Made by a program: the position numbers and the translations under genes | Assembly: GCA_017645905.1 (NCBI GenBank) | Contig: JAGCNO010000110.1 | Location: 1 to 64,000 of the forward strand | Direction: 5' to 3' | DNA length: 64,000 nucleotides | Origin: Prevotella sp. | Lineage (GTDB): Bacteria; Bacteroidota; Bacteroidia; Bacteroidales; Bacteroidaceae | Part shown: in pieces, positions 32,701 to 39,870 of the stretch | Position numbering within the stretch: the stretch's first letter is position 1 | How the letters are laid out: each line of letters starts with the position of its first letter | The notes under the pieces: model-generated | Database searches by the model: none | Seen by the model: the letters and a program-made list of their open reading frames with translations, nothing else | What the model was told of the DNA's origin: nothing

Positions 32701-35104
32701 GATGACCTTTGACGCTAAACTGTATAGCTCAAGTTCGTATTATGCAGATGGCAGTGTTACTGTATATGTTGCATCAACTCGCGACGAGGTGATGAACGCT
32801 GAAGAGGGAACGACCCGTACTCAGGTATTCAAGGTAAGTGGTGAAGACACGGAGAACCCCATCACCACCGACTACCAGACCTTCGAGGTAACCTTTGCTG
32901 ATGCAGGTGAGTATTACATCGGCTTTGACCTTTATGACAACGTGAAGGTTGACGAGATTTACGGCCTGACTGTGGCTGATGTCGAGCACGATTGGAAGAT
33001 TGCTTCTTCAAACATTCCTACCGAAGCAATGCAGAACGTGGCTTCTACCGCTACTGTGAAGATTCAGAACCTTGGCTTGGCTGATGAGGCAGCCGATAGC
33101 TACACCGTAACAGCTTACATCAATGGTGAGGCTGCTGGTACCGGCGAGGCTGTTGCCCTGCCTATGAATCATAAGCTCGGCGAGACTGAAGGCACACAGC
33201 TCAGCGTCAGCTTCATGTCTACCCAGACTGGCATATTCCCCGTCTACCTCGAAGTGAAGGCTGGCGAGTACAGCGTGCAGACTGCTCCTATTGATGTTGT
33301 GTTTGCAGCTGAAGAGGTTAAGACTGAGGCTGACATGGCAACTAATGGTACGACTTACGAAGTACCTCTATATCTGAACTACAAGAACAGTGAGTCTGTC
33401 ACCATGTATAATGCCGAAGCTCTGGCTGATGCAGGTCTGATTGCTGGTTCTAAGATCAAGAAGATAACCTATAAAGGCTATAAGACCACTGATGTGCAGA
33501 CCACCTCATTCCAGGTCTACTACAAGTGGACTGATGAACAGACGCTTGCACAGCCTGCAAATACTTATCCGTATGCTGCTGCTGACAATGGTATGACCAA
33601 GTTGATTGACGAGGATCACACATGGGCCAAGGTGGGTTCTTCCAATGAAATGGGCGACATGATTGTCCTTGACTTCACCGAAAGTCCTCTTACCTACGAG
33701 TCTGGCAAGTCACTTGTTGTTTATATGCATTCGTATGTTGATGGATATAAGGCAGCTAATTTTGAGAAGTCAACGCTGTCTTCCGACTTCTGCTATAGGC
33801 GTTATGCTGATGCAGCTACATTATCAAGCGCATTCAGTAAGGCAGTTCCTGCTGCCATCCACTTCACACTGGATGCTACTGCTGCTACCCTTGCTGGTAC
33901 TGTGACGACGTCTGCTGGTGCAGGCATCGAAGGTGCTACCGTAACCTTGAAGGCTGAAAATGGAGTAACTTACAGTGGCACTACCGCTGCTGATGGAACT
34001 TATAACTTCAACGTCATTCAGGCTGGTCTCAACTTCACCGCTACCGTGGAGGCTGAGGGTTATCTGAAGAATGAGTTTGCTTACAGCCTTGGCGGTGAGA
34101 GCAAGACGCTGGATATTACAATGTATAAGTCATTCGGTATCGTGGGCACACTGCCTGGCTTCGACTGGGATAATGACAAGGTGATGACTCAAAGCACCGA
34201 GGATCCCAACATCTTTACGTTGCTCATCGAGGATGTTGAGGTGACCACTGGTACTTATGCATTCAAGCTCCGTGCCGACGGTTTGTGGAACACCTATCAG
34301 TTACCTGCAGCTGGTGGTAATTATGTTGATGACAAGAACGGTTATAATGTTGTTGATGGCAACTATGAGTGGGAATTCAAGACTGCCGGAACATATAACT
34401 TCCTGTTCACCTTCGACTGGACGAACCATACGCTGACCTTCGAGCGTCCGTTCACACTGGCTGAGGACAATACTGCAGAAATCGCTGACCTGAACTGGGT
34501 TGACGTGACTGTCGAGCGTGAGTTCAAGGCTGGCTGGAACGCTGTTGTCCTGCCGTTCGACTTGAGTGCAGAGGAAGTGGCATCAGCCTTTGGCACTGAT
34601 GCAGAAGTGGCTTACTATGCTGGCGACGAGGCAAATGCTGCTGGTAATGTTACCGTGACGTTCAATAAGAGAAGCGGTATCGATGCTGGTGCTCCATGTC
34701 TGCTGTGGTTGGAGAATGCTGTAAGCGGCCTGAAGTTCACTAAGAACATTTCATCTACCCTGTGGCCTACAGAGGGAGCCACCTTCGACTTCGTGGGTGT
34801 CTACACGACAACCGATGCCAACGCCGGTGACTACTTCGTAGCTGGCGGCACGTTCAAGAAGGCTACTTCAAACAACACCGTGAAGCCGTTCCGTGCTTAC
34901 CTGAAGCTGAAGAATCAGAATCCTAACGCAGCCCGCAGCGTCACATTCGTCATTGGCGACCAGACGACCACCGAGATCGAGGGTCTCGAAATCGAGGGTC
35001 AGAGGACTGTCGAGGGTGTTTACAACCTGCAGGGCCAGAAGGTACAGAACATGAACCGCAAGGGTCTCTACATCATCAACGGCAAGAAGGTGATGGTTAA
35101 GTAA
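29780..35104 (+). CDS. Very large secreted multi-domain protein with sorting-type C-terminus
   Basis: 1774 residues with signal peptide MRMKKIRLLFLTLVALMGGVVSS. Residues about 25-130 resemble a starch-binding-like module common at the start of Prevotella surface proteins (TVYIQPGAWSNDDAIISVNVWG). Then come repeated Ig-like choice-of-anchor D units (TKDFEIYNNGIAPLTIKSIT; VQTYYINNWGSAPLTVNSIA) alternating with jelly-roll-like units (FVADFDNPKDASIVWPEGC; FYANFDDGNNNSVWPAGS). A carboxypeptidase-regulatory-like domain lies near 1370-1430 (AGTVTTSAGAGIEGATVTLK), then a small SusE/F-like unit. The tail is VYNLQGQKVQNMNRKGLYII then NGKKVMVK. GC (about 47% in a counted line) is lower than in flanking genes. 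Surface-exposed; function unknown. Confidence 0.75.
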   Translation: MRMKKIRLLFLTLVALMGGVVSSSGKTVYIQPGAWSNDDAIISVNVWGDGSNTWVENLTEVETGIFKATFDDAKTTMAVVRGTEANKWKSEGAWNQTGDIAITDGKLYKLYDWDNSMDDIYVGHGIVEEDYTEPTPDTSYLMDFNTAITTSKSGWVVGRNWGHIVDNASYSYSENGGVDGSGALTVYNQNSGYDLLITPVVSGTVTIQAKVGISSSSSNHAFVNFYALNSDATAKGDVIQENDLGYYGQASTEWQTLTINVTEGQRIGIHAQYVELDNFTASEVAFFEEAKMEIVSAVSSDDHSGTTGTIYWEQQSNGKVLVSYTVTVKNTGDATLNTGDDNYSISIINASNENAVVATVNVPQTLAVGETSDAFVVSAEVETSLWPNSYTYNTFNLKENITGTTVERPQSHYTAYEPKFVFRLAGSTNTSSIESMEYGTVSEATTKDFEIYNNGIAPLTIKSITLPTGFTSDNVIAPNTVIPRESSETFSITLPFVAGDYSDNLKIVYLDKNGDEQTYQIGFTGKVKDPNIFVADFDNPKDASIVWPEGCVVEAGINATDYDYKNGVYNFYLRSFTNSSYATANNKFITPRLHANAGDVMSFDVKRGSSSSSSYNLKVYVSTDRKSWGEPVATYNYSELTSSYENKSISFDTAGDFYVAFAVYGVYVDNISGLTKLDLPEHDLYIKSVNWPDASIKSGTAQTKPSVDIIPLTTETADAYTVKYVCGETILAEGTPVGLTATVKDSETFSFSWTPEVESTTEYPATKVVFEFTDGTKFETETFDLTVTNEPIFHFLKTLPTTHWYEPSDYTTPITFGKTNSADVQTYYINNWGSAPLTVNSIALPAGFTTSVEAPLTIAAYDGTNEGISAASQALDIIFSATEAGEYSGNMVITYVDGAGADQTFTLAVSGTKFDPTKFYANFDDGNNNSVWPAGSVYNGLSLTNGGTYSTANYYVSGTGMFVTPKMIVAAGDKMTFDAKLYSSSSYYADGSVTVYVASTRDEVMNAEEGTTRTQVFKVSGEDTENPITTDYQTFEVTFADAGEYYIGFDLYDNVKVDEIYGLTVADVEHDWKIASSNIPTEAMQNVASTATVKIQNLGLADEAADSYTVTAYINGEAAGTGEAVALPMNHKLGETEGTQLSVSFMSTQTGIFPVYLEVKAGEYSVQTAPIDVVFAAEEVKTEADMATNGTTYEVPLYLNYKNSESVTMYNAEALADAGLIAGSKIKKITYKGYKTTDVQTTSFQVYYKWTDEQTLAQPANTYPYAAADNGMTKLIDEDHTWAKVGSSNEMGDMIVLDFTESPLTYESGKSLVVYMHSYVDGYKAANFEKSTLSSDFCYRRYADAATLSSAFSKAVPAAIHFTLDATAATLAGTVTTSAGAGIEGATVTLKAENGVTYSGTTAADGTYNFNVIQAGLNFTATVEAEGYLKNEFAYSLGGESKTLDITMYKSFGIVGTLPGFDWDNDKVMTQSTEDPNIFTLLIEDVEVTTGTYAFKLRADGLWNTYQLPAAGGNYVDDKNGYNVVDGNYEWEFKTAGTYNFLFTFDWTNHTLTFERPFTLAEDNTAEIADLNWVDVTVEREFKAGWNAVVLPFDLSAEEVASAFGTDAEVAYYAGDEANAAGNVTVTFNKRSGIDAGAPCLLWLENAVSGLKFTKNISSTLWPTEGATFDFVGVYTTTDANAGDYFVAGGTFKKATSNNTVKPFRAYLKLKNQNPNAARSVTFVIGDQTTTEIEGLEIEGQRTVEGVYNLQGQKVQNMNRKGLYIINGKKVMVK

Positions 35105-35146
35105 ATTGTTCAAATTCTATTGTCGAATTAAATAATTGATAAGACT

Positions 35147-35353
35147 ATGAAGAAGCAATATATTTCACCCGAGGTTCTTTGCCATCAGATACACCTCGGA
35201 AATCTCTTGAACGATGCATCCGTCACAATAGATAGCGGTGACCTTACCCATCCTATCGATAATGGAGGCGATGCCGGTGATGGTGAGGGCAGTGACTCCC
35301 GCCGCCGTCGCGACATCTGGGCCGACGAGGAAGAGGACGAATACGCCTATTAA
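35147..35353 (+). CDS. Small acidic peptide of the MKKxYIxP type, unknown function
   Basis: 68 residues with no signal peptide or membrane segment. The N-terminus MKKQYISPEVLCHQIHLGNLLNDASV is of a type that recurs as short ORFs in Prevotella and Bacteroides (MKKxYxxPxxxxxxL...LLxxS). The centre is Gly/Asp-rich (DNGGDAGDGEGSDS), followed by RRRRDIWADEEEDEYAY. It is 42 bp after the giant gene and is followed by two hairpins, so it probably ends that transcript. A peptide precursor or a small regulator are both possible; neither is shown. Confidence 0.65.
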   Translation: MKKQYISPEVLCHQIHLGNLLNDASVTIDSGDLTHPIDNGGDAGDGEGSDSRRRRDIWADEEEDEYAY

Positions 35354-35364
35354 TCTCTGAACGA

Positions 35365-35393
35365 GGCGGCAGGGCCCGCACCCTGTCGCCTTT
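35365..35393 (+). terminator. Hairpin terminator after the small peptide gene
   Basis: GGCGGCAGGG (35365-35374) pairs with CCCTGTCGCC (35381-35390), followed by TTT. A second hairpin follows 20 bp later. Confidence 0.65.
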
Positions 35394-35412
35394 ACCTCAC
35401 TAAACAACATCG

Positions 35413-35446
35413 GCGGCGGTGACCCATATAGGCCACCGCCGCTTTT
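35413..35446 (+). terminator. Second hairpin terminator before the glycosyltransferases
   Basis: GCGGCGGTG (35413-35421) pairs perfectly with CACCGCCGC (35434-35442), followed by TTTT. Confidence 0.75.
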
Positions 35447-35473
35447 GAAAAAGACACTACAAGAATTACGACC

Positions 35474-36775
35474 ATGAAGGTGCTGATTGTAAACACCAGC
35501 TACGATGCCGGAGGCGCTGCCGTTGCTGCCCGCCGTCTGATGGAGGCCCTGAGGCAGAACGGGGCCGAGGCCAGTATGCTGGTGCGCGACGGTGATGCCG
35601 GCGACAAGGTGCTCGTGCTGCCCTGCCGGTGGCTGGCACGGTGGCATTTCCTGTGGGAGCGGTTAGTGCTGCTCGTCAGACTGGGATTCCGCCGCAAGCA
35701 CCTGTTCGACATCGACGCAGGGATTAGCGGGACGGACATCACCCGGCTGCGTGTGTTCCGTGAGGCCGACGTGATTCACCTGCATTGGGTGAACCAAGGG
35801 ATGCTGTCGTTCTCAGACCTTCGCAAGATTATCCGCAGTGGCAAGCCCGTTGTATGGACCATGCACGACGCCTGGCCCTCGACGGCCATCTGCCACCTTA
35901 CGCTGGGCTGCCGGCAGTTCACCAGCCAGTGCCGGCAGTGCCAGTACTTAGCCCCCACCCCTAACCCCTCCCACCGAAGGGGAGGGGAAGATGGAAGTGC
36001 GTGGCTGGCCAAGGTGTGGAAGCGCAAGCAGCGTTTAATACAAGAGGGCGACATCTCGTTCGTGGCCTGCAGCCGATGGTTAGAGAGCGAGGCGAAGGCC
36101 AGCGCCCTGCTTCGCGGCCAGCACATCGTGAGCATCCCCAACTGCATCGACACCCGTGTGTTCTGCCCCGGCGACCGTCTTGAGGCCCGCCGCGAAGAGA
36201 ATTTGCCCGAAGACCGCCGGCTGGTGCTCTTCGTATGCCAGCGGGTGACCAATGCCTACAAGGGCATGGACTACCTCATCGAGGCTTGCCGACGACTGGC
36301 CGAGGAGCATCCCGAGATGAAGGACGAGGTGAGCGTATTGCTCTTGGGCAGCCATGCCGACGAGGTAGCCTCGCAACTGCCCTTCCCCACCATCGCCGTG
36401 GGCTATGTCAACGACGAGCAGCGCATGGCCCGGCTCTACCGCTCGGCCGATGTGTTCGTGCTGCCGTCGCTCTCGGAGAACCTTCCCAACACCATCATGG
36501 AGGCTATGGCCTGCGGCGTGCCATGTTTAGGCTTCCGCGTGGGTGGCATCCCTGAGGAGATAGACCACCAGCGCACGGGCTACGTGGCCCGTTACCGCGA
36601 TGCCGAAGACCTGGCCCACGGCCTGCACTGGCTGCTCTACGAGGCCGACGGCAAAGCCCTCGCCAAGGAGTGCGTTCGCAAGGTGGAGCAGTGCTACTCA
36701 CAGGCCGCCGTGGCGGTGAAGTACACCGAGGTCTACCAGCACGCCATGGCCCATAAACATTTCCGCTTCTTATGA
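35474..36775 (+). CDS. Glycosyltransferase family 4
   Basis: A 433-residue GT-B enzyme without membrane segments, probably making a surface glycan or glycoconjugate. Seen: the N-terminal start KVLIVNTSYDAGGAAVAARRL, the acceptor-side HLHWVNQG and WTMHDAWPSTAICHL, and the donor-side QRVTNAYKGMDYLIEACRRL and ADVFVLPSLSENLPNTIMEA followed by CGVPCLGF, containing the GT4 E-x7-E motif. A Cys-rich patch CHLTLGCRQFTSQCRQCQ may bind metal. Right after it, TPNPSHRRGGEDGS is encoded by a GC-rich palindrome and looks inserted. It overlaps the next gene by 4 bp. Confidence 0.9.
   Translation: MKVLIVNTSYDAGGAAVAARRLMEALRQNGAEASMLVRDGDAGDKVLVLPCRWLARWHFLWERLVLLVRLGFRRKHLFDIDAGISGTDITRLRVFREADVIHLHWVNQGMLSFSDLRKIIRSGKPVVWTMHDAWPSTAICHLTLGCRQFTSQCRQCQYLAPTPNPSHRRGGEDGSAWLAKVWKRKQRLIQEGDISFVACSRWLESEAKASALLRGQHIVSIPNCIDTRVFCPGDRLEARREENLPEDRRLVLFVCQRVTNAYKGMDYLIEACRRLAEEHPEMKDEVSVLLLGSHADEVASQLPFPTIAVGYVNDEQRMARLYRSADVFVLPSLSENLPNTIMEAMACGVPCLGFRVGGIPEEIDHQRTGYVARYRDAEDLAHGLHWLLYEADGKALAKECVRKVEQCYSQAAVAVKYTEVYQHAMAHKHFRFL
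35949..35992. repeat. GC-rich palindrome inside the GT4 gene
   Basis: CCCCTCCCACCGAAGGGGAGGGG forms a hairpin and is translated in frame as TPNPSHRRGGE. Same class as in the adjacent GT2 gene and at 46.7 and 53.9 kb. Confidence 0.75.
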
Positions 36776-37623
36776 CCAAGTTCACCGTCATCACCATCAC
36801 CTACAACGCCGCCGCCGTGCTGCAGCGCACCCTCGACAGCGTGCTCCACCAGACCTACGAAGACGTGGAGCACCTCATCATCGACGGAGCCTCGACCGAC
36901 GGCACGCTGCAGATGGCCAACGACTATAAAGTGCTCAACGACAAGACCCCCTCTAACTTCCCTTGCTTAGGGGGAGAACCAGTAGGCTCCCCTAAACAGG
37001 GGAGGGTGGAGGGGCCTCCACACAAGGTCATCATCCACTCCTCGCCCGACGAGGGCATCTACTACGCGATGAACAAGGGCCTGACCCAGGCCTCGGGAGA
37101 CTATGTGGTGTTTATGAACGCCGGCGACTTCTTCCCTTCTCCCGACACGCTGGAGCAGATAGCCCACCGCTGTCACCTCAACGAGCTACCCAGCGCAGAG
37201 CTGCCCGCCGTGGTCTATGGCAACACCGACATCGTCGATGCCGAAGGCCATTATCTTCACCCCCGCCGTCTGCAGCCTCCCGAGCAGCTCACGTGGCGGT
37301 CGTTCCGTCACGGCATGCTGGTGTGCCATCAGGCTTTCTACGTCCGCACGGACCTGGCGAAGAACACACAGTATGACACCCGCTACCGTTACTCTGCCGA
37401 TGTAGACTGGTGCATCCGCGTGATGCGCGAGGCCGACCGTATGGGTCTCCCCCTGGCCAACGCCCACCTCACCGTGGCCTGCTACACCGAGGAGGGCACC
37501 ACCACTCGCCACCACCGCGACTCGCTGCTGGAGCGCTACCATGTCATGGCCCATCACTACGGCCACCTCTCCACCTTCTTCATGCACTGCTGGTTTGCCC
37601 TGCGGAGCGTCCTGCGGAAATGA
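36772..37623 (+). CDS. Glycosyltransferase family 2
   Basis: A 283-residue GT-A enzyme. The donor-binding start TVITITYNAAAVLQRTLDSVL, then HQTYEDVEHLIIDGASTDGT, and the metal-site region DYVVFMNAGDFF are typical of the WcaA-type family; WCIRVMREADRMG lies in the acceptor half. Between the first helix and strand 3, about residues 63-84 (TPSNFPCLGGEPVGSPKQGR VEGPP) are encoded by a G/C-rich palindromic element that looks inserted. It is translationally coupled to the GT4 gene (ATGA overlap), so the two act in the same glycan pathway. Confidence 0.88.
   Translation: MTKFTVITITYNAAAVLQRTLDSVLHQTYEDVEHLIIDGASTDGTLQMANDYKVLNDKTPSNFPCLGGEPVGSPKQGRVEGPPHKVIIHSSPDEGIYYAMNKGLTQASGDYVVFMNAGDFFPSPDTLEQIAHRCHLNELPSAELPAVVYGNTDIVDAEGHYLHPRRLQPPEQLTWRSFRHGMLVCHQAFYVRTDLAKNTQYDTRYRYSADVDWCIRVMREADRMGLPLANAHLTVACYTEEGTTTRHHRDSLLERYHVMAHHYGHLSTFFMHCWFALRSVLRK
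36942..37020. repeat. GC-rich palindromic element inside the GT2 gene
   Basis: CCCCCTCTAACTTCCC...TTAGGGGGAG and CTCCCCTAAACAGGGGAGGGTGGAGGGG: two G-run/C-run arms that can pair. Translated in frame. Confidence 0.75.
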
Positions 37624-37678
37624 CTATGGCCGATTCGGGTTCGGGGTAAAGGGGTTGCGAAAAACAATTGCGGAATCG

Positions 37679-37710
37679 TTTGGCAGTTTGGAAAAAAGTT
37701 TGTACCTTTG
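37679..37710 (+). promoter_or_regulatory. Promoter of the LRR-dockerin gene
   Basis: TTTG (37679-37682), 20 bp, TACCTTTG (37703-37710), then the ATG 30 bp later. Confidence 0.78.
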
Positions 37711-37740
37711 CAGCGGTGAGAATTGAAAAACCTAAAAGCT

Positions 37741-39855
37741 ATGAAACTACGATTGCTTTCCCTTATTATGCTGCTGCTTGCCATGACCATGCAGGCTACA
37801 GCCGCCAGGTATTATAAGATAAAGGTGGCGGGCGTGGAGGTGAACTCTGACAACGCCTCGAACATCACGTCGAGCCGCATCAGCGTACACAACGGCAGCA
37901 TCAACGGCGGCAAATACTCCGTGACCTACTCGGGCGATGAGAACGGCGGCACGCTGACGCTCTACAACGTGAGAATAGAGCGCGACGGCAAAGACAACCG
38001 TGCCGTATTGAACGACGGCAACCCCAATCTCACCATCGTGCTGAAAGGCCCTAACTACCTGAGAGCCGAGGATTCCTCGCCCGTGAGGCTTAACGGCAAG
38101 ACGACGATAAAGAGCGAGCCTGCCGACGGATACAGATATAACGTCACCAACATCATCGGTGGCAGCGAGGATGCCTTCACGGTGGGCAGCGGTGCCGAGG
38201 TGACCATCACCGACTCGCACCTCTCATTAGAGTCGGAGAGCAGCTGCTTCGATGCCTCGGGCAGTCCGAAGCTGACCATCACCAACTCGGTCATCACTGC
38301 GACCTGTAAGAAGTACAAGAGCGGCGACTGCTACGCCCTGCGTGACTACCAACGTCTGACGGTGAACAACTCCACCGTGACCCTCAACGGCTACGATCAG
38401 GCAATAAGAGACCTCGATGCGATCTCCTTGGGCGAGGGCATGAACATTGCGCAGCCCGCCTACGGACGCTTTGACAGCAGCAGCAAGACCATCACCAACG
38501 ACTGGGGGAAGGTGGCCGCCTCGGTGGAGCTGTCGATGGGCCTGGCACTCAACAGCAGCAATTTCCCCGACAACAACTTCCTGCTCTACGTGAAAGACCT
38601 GGACCCCAACACTAACGGCGTGCTCACTGACGCGGAGATTGCCGAAGTGACGGAAATCGACGTGCAGGGAAAGAACATCAGCAGCCTCAGGGGCATTGAG
38701 TTTTTCACCGCACTGACCAAGCTGAACTGCTCGCACAATAATCTTTCACAGCTTAACCTGTCGAAGAACACGAAACTGACATACGTGGACTGCTGCGTGA
38801 ACAGCATCGACACGGAGCGCTTTTACTTGATGGTGACGGGGCTGCCAACGCTAAAGAAGTATGTCGGCGGCACGCTCATCACGAATGACAACGCAGTGCC
38901 GACCCAGTTGGCCAACGAGAAAGGTTGGCAGGTGAAATCGGAGTATGGCGACGCCATCGGCGGCGTGCTCGTTGCCCCGCAGAACTTCCCCGACCAGCAG
39001 TTCCGCAATTGTGTCGAGAAAGAGTTCGACAAGGACGAAGACTACCTCCTCGACACCAATGAGCTGTTAAACGCTACAAGGTTGGATGCCCAGGGTTACA
39101 TGTATTTGAGGGACTTCACTGGCCTACGCTACTTGTATTATTTGAAGTATCTCAACATCCGAGGCAAATTTGCCGGAGCAATTGACGTGTCGAAGAACAA
39201 GTGGCTGGAAGAGCTTAACTGCGAGAGCAACGACCTGACATCGCTCGACGTGACGAAAAACACGAAGCTGAAGAAGCTTATCTGCAACTATAACACGGAG
39301 CTCACGTCGCTCGACATTAGCAAAAACGAGGAGTTGGAGGTGCTGGAACTTTCTGACTGTAATCTTACGTCGCTCAACGTAAGCTATAAGCACCACAACC
39401 TGAAGACCCTGCATGTCGACAGAAACCGGCTTGAGCGCCTCGACCTGACGTACAACCCCATAAAAGGAAAACTCTACATCTTCGACAACTGCATCAATGC
39501 CGACGAGATGCTGAAGCTCTTCGATTCGCTCAACGAAGTTGACCCGGAGACCGACGGGGAGTGCACCATTTACTGCATAGACAAGGACAGCAAAAGCGAG
39601 CTGAATGTCTGCACGAGGGAAGCAGTGAGGATGGCAAAAAGAAAGGGCTGGAAGGTCAAGAAGTTTGAGAACCACGAATGGAAGGACTTCTACTTGCGAG
39701 GCGATGTCAATGGCGACGGTGCCGTCGACGTGGCTGATATCGCCACCGTCATCTCCATCATGTCCAGTACCGTCGACGTGTTGGGCGACGTTAACGAAGA
39801 TGGTTCTGTCGACGTGGCCGACATCGCCACCATCATCACCGAAATGGCACAGTAA
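37741..39855 (+). CDS. Secreted leucine-rich-repeat protein with dockerin-like C-terminus
   Basis: About 704 residues from MKLRLLSLIMLLLAMTMQATA (signal peptide); a TTG 18 bp upstream is in frame but less likely. The N-terminal domain (YYKIKVAGVEVNSDNASNI ... TITDSHLSLESESSCFDASG) resembles the DUF4353-like beta-helix carbohydrate-binding domain. Two EF-hand-plus-LRR units follow (LDPNTNGVLTDAEIAEVTEI ... LTKLNCSHNNLSQLNLSKNT; KDEDYLLDTNELLNATRLDA ... LKTLHVDRNRLERLDLTYN). The end has two dockerin loops: RGDVNGDGAVDVADIATVIS and GDVNEDGSVDVADIATIITE. Probably a secreted binding protein. parC starts 15 bp after it. Confidence 0.8.
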   Translation: MKLRLLSLIMLLLAMTMQATAARYYKIKVAGVEVNSDNASNITSSRISVHNGSINGGKYSVTYSGDENGGTLTLYNVRIERDGKDNRAVLNDGNPNLTIVLKGPNYLRAEDSSPVRLNGKTTIKSEPADGYRYNVTNIIGGSEDAFTVGSGAEVTITDSHLSLESESSCFDASGSPKLTITNSVITATCKKYKSGDCYALRDYQRLTVNNSTVTLNGYDQAIRDLDAISLGEGMNIAQPAYGRFDSSSKTITNDWGKVAASVELSMGLALNSSNFPDNNFLLYVKDLDPNTNGVLTDAEIAEVTEIDVQGKNISSLRGIEFFTALTKLNCSHNNLSQLNLSKNTKLTYVDCCVNSIDTERFYLMVTGLPTLKKYVGGTLITNDNAVPTQLANEKGWQVKSEYGDAIGGVLVAPQNFPDQQFRNCVEKEFDKDEDYLLDTNELLNATRLDAQGYMYLRDFTGLRYLYYLKYLNIRGKFAGAIDVSKNKWLEELNCESNDLTSLDVTKNTKLKKLICNYNTELTSLDISKNEELEVLELSDCNLTSLNVSYKHHNLKTLHVDRNRLERLDLTYNPIKGKLYIFDNCINADEMLKLFDSLNEVDPETDGECTIYCIDKDSKSELNVCTREAVRMAKRKGWKVKKFENHEWKDFYLRGDVNGDGAVDVADIATVISIMSSTVDVLGDVNEDGSVDVADIATIITEMAQ

Positions 39856-39870
39856 GTCAGGGATATTATT

